Source: XYA12-FULL-58-9 sp001798605 (GTDB lineage: Bacteria > Myxococcota > XYA12-FULL-58-9). Taken from it: a stretch of DNA of 15,439 nucleotides. A program made the position numbers and the translations under genes. A model generated the notes under the pieces. The model made no database searches, was not told the DNA's origin, and saw only the letters and a program-made list of their open reading frames with translations. The DNA is taken from NCBI GenBank assembly GCA_036736205.1, contig DAINMX010000151.1, forward strand, positions 1-15,439. Reading direction: 5' to 3'. Positions 6,007 through 13,906 of the stretch are shown piece by piece (the first letter of the stretch is position 1; each line of letters begins with the position of its first letter).

Positions 6007-7164
6007 TCAGCCTTTGCGTCGGCGATTGAAGACCGCAACAGCCAACAACACGATCGCGAGGGCCAAGGCACCGAAGGCGAGGTTGCCAAGCCTGGAGTGG
6101 CCGTCTGTTGGGCCCGACTCGGAGGATCCGACGTCAGGGACAGGGACCCCGGAGGGGCCTGGTGCAGTGTCATTCAATTGGGTGCTGTGGGAGTCAGTCT
6201 CATCTGCAGCCGGCGTGGCCGCAGGTTGGCGGCCGGCGGCATCGTCCAGGGCGGCGGTGACCACGTCACGCATGCGTCTCGCCTGCACTGGCACAGCGAA
6301 GGCGAGGGGGGCCTCGAGTGGGGTGTTGCGCAACCTGGCGATACTCACCACCAACAGAGGTTCGTCGAGAGGATCCAAGACTGAGCTTGCGAGCAGTGAT
6401 TCGAGAGCAGTGCGAGCCTCGTTGCCGCCAAGGACACCCAAAGCTCGGATGGCGAAGACCCGGTCGAGGGCATCCTGGAAGTCCGGGTCGGCCTTCGGTT
6501 TGGCCGTTGCCGCGGTGATGAGCCCGGTGATGAGGTCCGTCTGTTGTCCAAAGCGTGAACGCACCTGACTCTTGCGCGAGGCATCGGTCAAACCCAGGGT
6601 GTGCACTGCGGCGACTTCATCGCTGAATACATCTGTGTGCAGCAGCCCGAAAAGGACTTCGGTGTTCACCTCTGCCAGTCGATAACCGAGCACGTGCGTC
6701 ACCCAAGTGGCAGGCTCTGGGTCGTTCGATTGGGGCGTGAGAGACAGAGCAATAACCGCCTCGGCCCCGGGCTCAATACGAACATCGACCCATTGGCGAG
6801 ACGCGCCAATTCGGGCCTCGCCCATTGTCGACCCCTCTACGCCGCGAGCGCTGTCTCGTTTCAACGCCTCCTCGGGTTGGTAAAGGCGAGCGAGGTCGGC
6901 CGTGCCCAGGGTCTTCGCCTCAGCCGCGAACAGGACACCAATCTCTATGGCTTCGATGGCCACGTCGAGATGGTTGTGGCCAAGGGCCAAAAGACGCAGC
7001 TGTGGTGGCTCGGCGGAGGCGTCAAGCACGCCGCGGTGCCCATCCAGCCATACGCTCGATGTCGCGGGGGCTACGTCAATAGTTGGGGCTACGTCAACAG
7101 TTGGGGCCACTCCAATTGTTGCGGTTGGGGATGCCACACAGGTGAGAGCTAACAGAATTTCCAT
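6007..7164 (-). CDS. Unrecognised exported protein with C-terminal membrane anchor
   Basis: I do not recognise this 385-residue protein. It begins with a short hydrophobic stretch (ILLALTCVAS) that may be an export signal, though it lacks the usual N-terminal positive charge. A repeated VAPT-type segment follows (19-35). A probably beta-rich region comes next (about 37-165), then a helical part with one HEAT-like stretch (RALGVLGGNEARTALESLL, 240-258), a Pro/Ser/Thr/Asp-rich linker (312-358), a hydrophobic helix (about 359-379) and a basic end, RRRKG. This suggests a periplasmic or surface domain tethered by its C-terminus. ATG 7164 is preferred over TTG 7257, which would add an Arg-rich leader, but neither has a good Shine-Dalgarno. 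The gene follows the sigma-54 activator closely and precedes the xdhC-like gene by 125 nt. Confidence 0.8.
   Translation of the reverse strand: MEILLALTCVASPTATIGVAPTVDVAPTIDVAPATSSVWLDGHRGVLDASAEPPQLRLLALGHNHLDVAIEAIEIGVLFAAEAKTLGTADLARLYQPEEALKRDSARGVEGSTMGEARIGASRQWVDVRIEPGAEAVIALSLTPQSNDPEPATWVTHVLGYRLAEVNTEVLFGLLHTDVFSDEVAAVHTLGLTDASRKSQVRSRFGQQTDLITGLITAATAKPKADPDFQDALDRVFAIRALGVLGGNEARTALESLLASSVLDPLDEPLLVVSIARLRNTPLEAPLAFAVPVQARRMRDVVTAALDDAAGRQPAATPAADETDSHSTQLNDTAPGPSGVPVPDVGSSESGPTDGHSRLGNLAFGALALAIVLLAVAVFNRRRKG
7064..7117. repeat. Three imperfect 18-nt tandem repeats inside the exported-protein gene
   Basis: Copies at 7064-7081, 7082-7099 and 7100-7117 follow the pattern GTTGGGGCTACGTCAACA with a few changes. 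On the minus strand they encode consecutive VAPT-type hexapeptides (GVAPTV, DVAPTI, DVAPAT) just after the hydrophobic N-terminus. The repeat probably forms an extended Pro/Thr linker at the start of the mature protein, and its copy number may vary between strains. Confidence 0.7.
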
Positions 7165-7258
7165 GGACGCTCTATCGCACGGTTGGCTGTGCGTGTCATT
7201 GCGTCGCCGCGTCTCGACGGCACGGCGTAGTTCACAGAGACGGATTTTGTCGTCCAAT

Positions 7259-8728
7259 TCAACGGGCGGCCCTGCTTGTACTCGCCGTTCCAGAGTTGTT
7301 GATGTGCCGATACACCGTGGCGCGGTGTATCCCCAATTGACGGGCCGTCTTGACTACGCTTCCACCGTTTTGGGCATGCACCCGCACCACCGTGTCGTGA
7401 ATGAGGCCATCGAGGCTGCCGGTCTGGTGGGGGGTTGGCAAGGGTAGGGTACTGGCGTCGAGAACATCATCGTCGCTCATTAAACAGGCGCGGCGCAGGA
7501 CGTTGAGTAACTCGCGAATGTTGCCCGGCCAGTGATGGCTACGGAGCTTTTGCCATGCTCGCTGCGAAAGTCGGCGGGGTTGGGGTTGGCTGGCGAGGAA
7601 ATGCCGTGTCAGGGCTTCTAGGTCCTGCGGCCGTTCCCGCAAAGGGGCGAGGGTCAATGGGATGACGCAGATTCGATGATACAAATCAACACGGAAGGCG
7701 CCAGAGGCGGTGAGTGTTGCGAGATTGCGGTGGGTGGCGGCGATGAGACGAACATCCACGGCATTCTCGTGGTGTTCTCCAACGCGACGCACTCGCTGTT
7801 CCTCCACCACCCGTAGCAGCTCTGCCTGGGTACTCAGGGGTAACTCGGCTATCTCATCGAGGAACAATGTGCCTTGATGCGCGGCCTGAAAGGCACCATC
7901 GCGGTCGCAGTCGGCACCCGTGAACGCGCCACGGGCGTGACCGAACAACTCGCTTGCGGCCAGTGTCGGCGAGATTGCCGCGGCGTTGAGGGGGACGAGG
8001 CGACCAACCCGTCCACTCTGCTCGTGCAACCGACGGGCAATGTCGTCTTTGCCCACGCCACTCTCGCCTTGGATGAGCACCGGCACATCGGCTGGTGCGA
8101 TGCGCCCGATGAGAATGTCGAGCTCCCGCATCTGCGGCGAGACCAACTCGATGCGTTCGGTGTTGGAAACGGGACGCAGGGCGAACGCGGTGTTGCCGAA
8201 TGTCAATGCGGCTCGTTGGTTAACCACGACGCTCTTTGCGCGAGCGCCGTTGACAAAGGTGCCGTTTGTGCTGTCGAGATCGAGGATACGGATTCCATGG
8301 CGCACACGTTGCAACAAACAGTGTGCGGCGGAGACGCGCGGATCGTCGATGCGGATGTGGCAGCCCGGGTGTCGTCCGACCAGGGTGATCGATTCATCAA
8401 TGGCGGTTGGTTCAATCGTGTCTCCGGTCAACAGCAATTCCTGGCTCGGCCGTGGTTCCCTGTCGCCGAAGGTCCTCTCAAGATTGAGTGGCGTCGGGGT
8501 GGAAGGTGCAACTGGCCGCAACGTGAACGAACCATTTGCGAACGGAACCGGACAATTGATTGGAATGGACGCGATGCCGTTGTCTTGCAGCAAAACGGCC
8601 GCTTGCGAGGATGCGATAATTGCGGCCGCGTCGGTGGCACTCAGTTGACCGCCGAGATCGAAAAGTCCTTCACGGATGCGCCAGGTGCGTATGGGGCTAT
8701 TGGTCGTGCTCCAGTGCAAGTCGTACAT
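7259..8728 (-). CDS. FHA-domain sigma-54-dependent transcriptional activator
   Basis: This is a 489-residue bacterial enhancer-binding protein that activates sigma-54 promoters. An FHA domain (about 112-185) replaces the usual receiver and has all the phosphothreonine-binding residues: R119, S133, H136 and N155. The AAA+ domain (about 195-420) has Walker A GESGVGKD (221-228), the sigma-54-contacting loop GAFTGA intact (267-272), Walker B LFLDE (288-292) and WPGNIREL (400-407). A Fis-type helix-turn-helix follows (about 446-477). Residues 16-74 may be a degenerate second FHA copy. ATG 8728 is chosen because AGGGAG lies 6 nt upstream. ATG 8734 would sit directly on that site. Activity is presumably controlled by FHA binding to a phosphorylated partner. 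Likely targets are neighbouring genes, but no convincing sigma-54 promoter was found in the window. Confidence 0.93.
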   Translation of the reverse strand: MYDLHWSTTNSPIRTWRIREGLFDLGGQLSATDAAAIIASSQAAVLLQDNGIASIPINCPVPFANGSFTLRPVAPSTPTPLNLERTFGDREPRPSQELLLTGDTIEPTAIDESITLVGRHPGCHIRIDDPRVSAAHCLLQRVRHGIRILDLDSTNGTFVNGARAKSVVVNQRAALTFGNTAFALRPVSNTERIELVSPQMRELDILIGRIAPADVPVLIQGESGVGKDDIARRLHEQSGRVGRLVPLNAAAISPTLAASELFGHARGAFTGADCDRDGAFQAAHQGTLFLDEIAELPLSTQAELLRVVEEQRVRRVGEHHENAVDVRLIAATHRNLATLTASGAFRVDLYHRICVIPLTLAPLRERPQDLEALTRHFLASQPQPRRLSQRAWQKLRSHHWPGNIRELLNVLRRACLMSDDDVLDASTLPLPTPHQTGSLDGLIHDTVVRVHAQNGGSVVKTARQLGIHRATVYRHINNSGTASTSRAAR

Positions 8729-8913
8729 CGACATCTCCCTCGCTCTTGTGCTGTCGAAATGCCATTTTCTGAGCAGGCCTTTCAAGACTCATGCCGAGTC
8801 AAGGGGCAAGGAACTTAGGGCCTTTGGCCCCGTTCGTCGCATTCTGAGACACCCTATGTTGCAGGTTGGCACACGGGACCAACGGTTTTCCTGACGGTTG
8901 GGGTCGTGGGGCT

Positions 8914-8976
8914 CGTAGGGTCCGTAGGGTCCGTAGGGTCCGTAGGGTCCGTAGGGTCCGTAGGGTCCGTAGGGTT
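8914..8976. repeat. Minisatellite: seven 9-nt units in the divergent intergenic region
   Basis: The unit CGTAGGGTC is repeated head to tail from 8914. Six copies are exact and the seventh ends in T. An imperfect part-copy precedes the array. It lies in the 287-nt region (8729-9015) between the divergently transcribed activator and prenyl synthase genes. Because the unit is a multiple of three, all frames stay open across it and give Arg-Val-Arg, Thr-Leu-Arg or Gly-Pro-Tyr repeats. These are artefacts, not proteins. The rest of the intergenic region shows a small hairpin (8818-8830) and no clear promoter. Confidence 0.9.
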
Positions 8977-9015
8977 CCCCTTGTCCGTCGGCCTGCTTTT
9001 TGTTTCTCTGCTCTG

Positions 9016-10026
9016 ATGGTTGCAGTGTCATGGGAACGTGCCGGGAATTTGCTCAAAGACGTCGAAGAACTCATGCGGGATTTGTCTCGTCGCTTGGGTG
9101 AACCGGTTCTCGGACCGATGGCGCTCGAGCACCTGGCTACCGGTGGAAAACGATTGCGTGCTCGATTAGCGTTGGCAGCCGTCGACGCGCTGGGAACTGA
9201 TGCTGAGCAAGGGCTTGGTTGGGCGGCGGCATGCGAGCTGCTGCACAATGCGACCCTGATCCACGATGACATACAGGATGGTGATGAGGTTCGGCGGGGG
9301 CATCCGACCACTTGGGCGCGTCACGGGAGAGAACAGGCGATCAACGTCGGGGACCTCATGTTGCTCTTGCCCTTGGTCGCTGTGGGCGAGGCTGATCTCG
9401 ACGATGCGATTAAGGCAAGACTTGCAACGGCACTTGGCCGACATGCCTGTGCGGTCATCAGTGGGCAGGGAGCCGAGCTCGAGATGGGGCAGCAGGGGCG
9501 GACCGAGCGAGACATCTACGTCAAGACGGTGGTTGGCAAGACCAGTGGCCTATTTGAGCTGCCTGTAGAGGGGGCGGCGATCGTCGCGGGCCGCAGTGCG
9601 GCCCAGGCAGCGAACCTCAGTGCGGCATTTCGACCCATGGGGATTCTCTTCCAGATGCAGGATGACGTACTCGACCTCTATGGCGACAAAGGACGGGGAA
9701 GCCCGGGATCGGACATACGGGAGGGGAAGATCAGCGCGCTCGTGGTCGAGCACCTCGGGTGTTGTCCCGCGGACAGAGACTGGTTGTTGTCTTTGTTGCG
9801 AACACCCCGCGATCAAACTCCGGACGATGAGGTTCGGCGTGCCATCGAACGCATGCGGACGAGTGGCGCCTTGGCGGCGGTGTCGCGTCGCATCGCCGAA
9901 GAAAGTGAGCGAATCCGTAATGACTCTGCATGGACGACTGAACCGGCATTGGGAGAAATTGCGATGCGTCTCGTAGACCGGGTGCTCGAGCCGGTAGCAT
10001 CGGTGTTGACGTTGACCAAGCGCTAA
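9016..10026 (+). CDS. Trans-polyprenyl diphosphate synthase
   Basis: This all-alpha enzyme, 336 residues, condenses isopentenyl diphosphate with an allylic primer. Motifs in order are GGKRLRA (43-49; the usual Pro is Ala), first Asp-rich motif DDIQD (84-88) followed by EVRRGHPT, KTSGLF (175-180), and second Asp-rich motif DDVLD (216-220) followed by LYGDKGRG and DIREGKIS. Small residues upstream of the first Asp-rich motif (Ala at -5, Thr at -4) suggest a product of C20 or longer, such as geranylgeranyl diphosphate. This is inferred from known chain-length rules. ATG 9016 is chosen because the frame further upstream runs into the 9-nt minisatellite. No strong ribosome binding site is seen. 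It is the only confident plus-strand gene and no isoprenoid partner gene is adjacent. Confidence 0.93.
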   Translation: MVAVSWERAGNLLKDVEELMRDLSRRLGEPVLGPMALEHLATGGKRLRARLALAAVDALGTDAEQGLGWAAACELLHNATLIHDDIQDGDEVRRGHPTTWARHGREQAINVGDLMLLLPLVAVGEADLDDAIKARLATALGRHACAVISGQGAELEMGQQGRTERDIYVKTVVGKTSGLFELPVEGAAIVAGRSAAQAANLSAAFRPMGILFQMQDDVLDLYGDKGRGSPGSDIREGKISALVVEHLGCCPADRDWLLSLLRTPRDQTPDDEVRRAIERMRTSGALAAVSRRIAEESERIRNDSAWTTEPALGEIAMRLVDRVLEPVASVLTLTKR

Positions 10027-10028
10027 AC

Positions 10029-11897
10029 TTAGCGACAGTTGCTCTGGCGTCGCTTCGCTTCTTCGTGTGTGCTCGAGTCCGGCCTGGTCGTTTCTATGAT
10101 GTCTGCGAGCTTGCTACACGCATCTCGGCGCAGTGTGCCACGGGTCGGGATACCTTCGAGTGCGGCGGCTGCAGCGGCTTCGAGCTTGGCCATCCCTGCA
10201 AGCAGTTTGGAGTCTCCGGGGTTGTGCTTGAGTCCGGTATTCCACAGCTGCAAGGCCACTGTATGTTGGCCGCGGGAGAATGCAGCATCGCCTTGTTTGA
10301 ACAACTCGGCGCTCAGGCTCATGCGCACGTCCTCGCGAAGAGCGCTGGGGTGATTCTCTGGTACGATTGCCGCGTCGCTTTCGAGTGCTTTTTTCCATGA
10401 CTCGACAGCGCGATCCATTGCCCCTGCTGCCGCGGCACCATCACCTGCAGTTTGGTGGTTGCGAAACTCCGTTAGTGCCGCGAGCAAGGATTGTGCGCCG
10501 GGACGGTCTGCGAATGCCCTGACGCGCTTGATCGCAGTCTCGAGGTCGCCGGCAACATAACGCATCACTGCGTACCTGACTTCGTCGTCGGCATACCGCG
10601 CGGCGATTGAGGGGAGGTGGTCTGTACTGTCGGCGCGAGTAGGCACCCATGGCGGAAATGGCGTTTTCTGCGCCCGCATTGCCCGTTCGGCTTTGTTGAT
10701 CAGCTCCATGCCTGGCTCTGACTGTGGAGCATGTTCGACAACTCGCACCGCGTGCCGATGGCAATCTCGCCACTCTTCTTTTCTGCAATATTTCTCCGCC
10801 AACTCGAGTGCGCTGGTGGCGATCACCTCACGGGCACGGCTAGCGAGTTCGTTTGCCTCCGTTGCGTAGCGCGCATCGGAGCGAATGGAACGGAGTTTTG
10901 CCAAAGCGTCCGCTGGTTGTCCGGTGTCGAGAGCGGTCCTGGCTGCGTTCAACGTCTCTTGGTCCCGCAGATTGTCTTTGGCCTCAGCCAAGCCTCGTCG
11001 AGCCTCGCGGTTGATCGGATCTCGATCGAGGACTCTTTTGTAGGCACGCTCGGCTTCTGCCCACGCTATGGCGGTGGAGTGACCACGGGCCGCCTGCAGA
11101 TCGTTTTGAATGGCCCGCTCGTAGGCAGCCTCCAACGATTGAGGACCTTTCGAACCAGGTGGGGGACTTCGCATCACCGCCAAGACCACGATGGAGATGA
11201 TGAGTAAGGCAATCAATCCCAATCCAGCGCCAAGTCTCACAGAGCGACGGGTTTGCATGAGCTGGTGAACAACCCGGGCGAACCAACTCATGTTGGGGCT
11301 TATGGGGACAAGAAACACAAATTCGACGTTGCCAAAGCGGACGTAGTCCCCGGGTTGCAGCGACTTCTCTTCGGTGATGCGATTGCCATTCACCCAACAG
11401 CCGTTGCTGCTCTCTTTGTCGACAACGGTTGCGCCGGATGGAGAAACCCTGAGCAGCGCATGGTGCCGCGAGATGGACACGTCGGGTATAACGATAGCGT
11501 TGCCGTCGACTCGTCCGACGAGCAGCTCACCAGACGGGAGCATGAATGATTGGTTCAAAAACGGCGGGGTCAATCCCTGCAGAGCGAAACGAGTCGTCTC
11601 CGCAATAGTCTCCGCTGCCAGCTGCAGGGTGTGTCCACCAACTTGAAAGCTCACCCCTGTGGTGAGTTGAACTGGAATTGTCAGCGGCCGGCCATCGACC
11701 ATCACACCGTTGGCGCTGCCCAGATCCTCCAACCAGTAGCCACCACCTTTTTTGACTATCCGAGCATGTTTGCGCGATGCCTTCTTGTCCTTGATCTGGA
11801 TGTCGACGTTGTCATCACGGCCAAGAATGTACTCCGACCGTTCCAACGTGACGAGTTGCTCGGAGCCCTGCGGGCTGATGATTAGGAGTTGAGCCAC
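10029..11897 (-). CDS. Membrane protein with two FHA domains and helical repeats
   Basis: This 622-residue protein has FHA1 (about 23-92; R27, S41, H44, N63) and FHA2 (about 124-196; R129, S143, H146, N165), both with intact phosphothreonine-binding residues. One transmembrane helix follows (about 224-242, flanked by TRRSVR). The long Ala-rich helical region (about 255-610) has TPR-like units such as AWAEAERAYKRVLDRDP and HTVALQLWNTGLKHNPGD. The expected topology is FHA domains in the cytoplasm and TPR-like part in the periplasm. It lies 44 nt after the CpaF-like gene, in the same direction, so it is probably an adaptor of that machine. The start is GTG 11897. An in-frame stop lies shortly upstream and no Shine-Dalgarno is seen. 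It ends 2 nt from the convergent prenyl synthase. Confidence 0.9.
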   Translation of the reverse strand: MAQLLIISPQGSEQLVTLERSEYILGRDDNVDIQIKDKKASRKHARIVKKGGGYWLEDLGSANGVMVDGRPLTIPVQLTTGVSFQVGGHTLQLAAETIAETTRFALQGLTPPFLNQSFMLPSGELLVGRVDGNAIVIPDVSISRHHALLRVSPSGATVVDKESSNGCWVNGNRITEEKSLQPGDYVRFGNVEFVFLVPISPNMSWFARVVHQLMQTRRSVRLGAGLGLIALLIISIVVLAVMRSPPPGSKGPQSLEAAYERAIQNDLQAARGHSTAIAWAEAERAYKRVLDRDPINREARRGLAEAKDNLRDQETLNAARTALDTGQPADALAKLRSIRSDARYATEANELASRAREVIATSALELAEKYCRKEEWRDCHRHAVRVVEHAPQSEPGMELINKAERAMRAQKTPFPPWVPTRADSTDHLPSIAARYADDEVRYAVMRYVAGDLETAIKRVRAFADRPGAQSLLAALTEFRNHQTAGDGAAAAGAMDRAVESWKKALESDAAIVPENHPSALREDVRMSLSAELFKQGDAAFSRGQHTVALQLWNTGLKHNPGDSKLLAGMAKLEAAAAAALEGIPTRGTLRRDACSKLADIIETTRPDSSTHEEAKRRQSNCR

Positions 11898-11941
11898 GGC
11901 GACACAATCATACTACCGGATCCCAACGGGCCACCGGTGTC

Positions 11942-13873
11942 TCACCCTTGAAATATTTCCATAGACGCCTCAATGCCCACCGATTTCAACATCTCATAGA
12001 ACTTGGGCACGAAACCGGTAGGCTCGTGGCGGCCATTGATGCGTCCCTTGGCGTCAAAACCCTCCTGGTTGAAGAGGAATATGTCTTGCATGGTGATGAC
12101 ATCCCCTTCCATACCCGTGACCTCCGAGATGTGGGTAATCTTTCTGGTGCCATCAGAGAGTCTGGATTGCTGCACGACAATATTGATGGCGCTCGCAATC
12201 TGATCTCGGATCGCTCGTATCGGCAACTCCATACCGCTCATCAGCACCATGGTCTCCAAGCGCGACAACGCGTCGCGAGGGGTGTTGGCATGGACGGTGG
12301 TGAGGGAGCCCTCATGCCCAGTGTTCATCGCCTGCAGCATGTCGAGCGCTTCGCCGCCGCGGCACTCGCCGACGACGATGCGATCGGGCCGCATGCGCAG
12401 GGCATTGCGGACCAAATCGCGAATGGTGATTGCACCTCGGCCTTCAATGTTTGGGGGTCGAGACTCGAGGCTGACGACATGCTCTTGCTCGAGTTTGAGC
12501 TCTGCAGCATCCTCGATGGTGATGATCCGTTCAGTGCTCGGAATGTTCGACGACAACACGTTCAGACTCGTCGTCTTGCCCGAACCGGTACCACCGGAGA
12601 TGAGGATGTTGCGTCGCGATTTGACGCAGATCTCGAGAAACTCCGCCATGTCTGCTGACAGGGTAGCGAACGCCACCAAGTCGTCCACCATCAGGGGTTC
12701 GCGCGTGAACTTGCGAATGGTCAAGGTTGGGCCCTTGAGCGACAAGGGTGGAATGATGGCGTTGACGCGGGAGCCATCTTTGAGGCGCGCGTCAACCATG
12801 GGTGAGCTTTCATCGATCCTACGCCCAATGGGTGCAACGATGCGTTCGATAACGCCGAGCACAGCCTGGTCGCTGGAGAACTTCCGTTCGGACATTTCCA
12901 GCTTGCCATCACGTTCAACAAAGATTTGCTGCGCGCTGTTGACCATGATCTCTGTCACGGTGTCGTCGTTAAGCAGGTCTTCGAGGGGACCGAGCCCCAG
13001 CGCCTCGTCGAGGACCTTGTCGATGAGCGTGGCAGGCTCGACGGCGGCGGGAAGCTCGCCCTCGCTCTTCATCGAGCTAACAATCTCCTGTACGGCTTGA
13101 CGTGTCCGCTCGCGCAACTCGGCGTCGTCCATATTTTCGATATTCATGCGCCGCAAATCGAGGGAGCGTAACAATCGCTGGTGAACCAAACGCAGTGCGT
13201 CTGCGTATTCGCCACCTGAGCCTGATCCTGATGTTTGTGCCGGCAAGGTGGATGGCTTGGATACGCGTTTGGGCTTTGCTGCGGCCGACTCGGCGGGCCG
13301 TTTGCTGGAACGCCGAGGGCTCCTATCGTCGAGCTCAGTTGCACCGCGGAACGGCTCTTGGGCTTTTTCCTTGCGTGCCTCTGGTGCCGGGGCGGCAGCG
13401 GTGGCTGCTGAGGGCTCATCGCCCCAGTCGTCGGCCCAGTCTTGGTCGAGATCGGAGCCGACCCCCCATGCGTCATCCGCGAGAATTTCCTGTGAGGCTT
13501 CGGGTGGTGACTCCGGCGGTGCCGGCGGTGCCGGTGGTGCCGGTGGTGCCGGTGGCACCGACTTCCCACGTTGACGGCTCTTCGCCGCAAACTCCACCTC
13601 GAGGGTGAAATCGCCGACGAAGACTTTGTCGCCGACTCTCAAATCATAGGGAGCGTCGATACGTTTGCCGTTGATATACGTCCCGTTGGTGCTCTTGGAA
13701 TCGATCACCACAAACGAACCGCCGTTGTTGACGATGCGGGCGTGGCGTTTTGAGATATTGCTCTTGGGCAGAACGATATCGTTCCCCTGGATGCGACCGA
13801 TCGTGACCTCGCTCTGATCGAACTCCCGAACCGTCACGTTCCCACCTTTTTCTGTAACGGTCACGTTGAACAT
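11942..13873 (-). CDS. CpaF/TadA-type secretion ATPase with N-terminal FHA domain
   Basis: This 643-residue hexameric motor ATPase is of the type II/IV secretion (GspE/VirB11) superfamily, powering Tad-like pilus assembly or secretion at the inner membrane. The FHA domain (about 22-96; R27, S41, H44, N63) is followed by a disordered linker (about 100-220) with a Pro-Ala-Pro repeat, acidic stretch and basic stretch. The CpaF domain (about 225-640) has Walker A GGTGSGKT (427-434), the Asp box TIEDAAELKL (452-461), Walker B RIVVGECRGGE (498-508) and the His box TGHEGSLTTVHANTPRD (518-534). Conventional CpaF proteins lack the FHA domain. ATG 13873 is preceded by GGAGGGAG with a 6-nt spacer. It lies 33 nt after the secretin gene, so co-transcription is likely. 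Confidence 0.95.
   Translation of the reverse strand: MFNVTVTEKGGNVTVREFDQSEVTIGRIQGNDIVLPKSNISKRHARIVNNGGSFVVIDSKSTNGTYINGKRIDAPYDLRVGDKVFVGDFTLEVEFAAKSRQRGKSVPPAPPAPPAPPAPPESPPEASQEILADDAWGVGSDLDQDWADDWGDEPSAATAAAPAPEARKEKAQEPFRGATELDDRSPRRSSKRPAESAAAKPKRVSKPSTLPAQTSGSGSGGEYADALRLVHQRLLRSLDLRRMNIENMDDAELRERTRQAVQEIVSSMKSEGELPAAVEPATLIDKVLDEALGLGPLEDLLNDDTVTEIMVNSAQQIFVERDGKLEMSERKFSSDQAVLGVIERIVAPIGRRIDESSPMVDARLKDGSRVNAIIPPLSLKGPTLTIRKFTREPLMVDDLVAFATLSADMAEFLEICVKSRRNILISGGTGSGKTTSLNVLSSNIPSTERIITIEDAAELKLEQEHVVSLESRPPNIEGRGAITIRDLVRNALRMRPDRIVVGECRGGEALDMLQAMNTGHEGSLTTVHANTPRDALSRLETMVLMSGMELPIRAIRDQIASAINIVVQQSRLSDGTRKITHISEVTGMEGDVITMQDIFLFNQEGFDAKGRINGRHEPTGFVPKFYEMLKSVGIEASMEIFQG
13515..13559. 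repeat. Five 9-nt tandem repeats encoding a Pro-Ala-Pro linker
   Basis: Five units follow the pattern GGCGGTGCC: two exact, two GGTGGTGCC and one GGTGGCACC. They lie inside the ATPase gene and encode consecutive Pro-Ala-Pro tripeptides on the minus strand, just after the FHA domain. The array probably acts as a stiff spacer between FHA and motor domains. Being in multiples of 9 nt, changes in copy number would keep the frame. Confidence 0.8.
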
Positions 13874-13906
13874 CGAGAGCTCCCTCCACGAGATTGTTCT
13901 CGCACG

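Noticed and set aside
8749..8764. Possible sigma-54 promoter (TGGCAT, then GC 10 nt after GG, minus strand) upstream of the activator
   Set aside because: The -24 part is fair but the -12 part is poor (CAGCA), and the predicted transcript would start at the ribosome binding site, leaving about 10 nt of leader.
8818..8830. Hairpin GGGCC-TTT-GGCCC as a terminator
   Set aside because: The stem is only 5 bp, no T-tract follows on either strand, and it lies between two divergent genes where no terminator is expected.
8789..9031. Minus-strand ORF with Gly-Pro-Tyr repeats, and other-frame ORFs with Arg-Val-Arg or Thr-Leu-Arg repeats
   Set aside because: All come from the 9-nt minisatellite, which keeps every frame open. 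Flanking residues match no protein pattern and no ribosome binding site is present.
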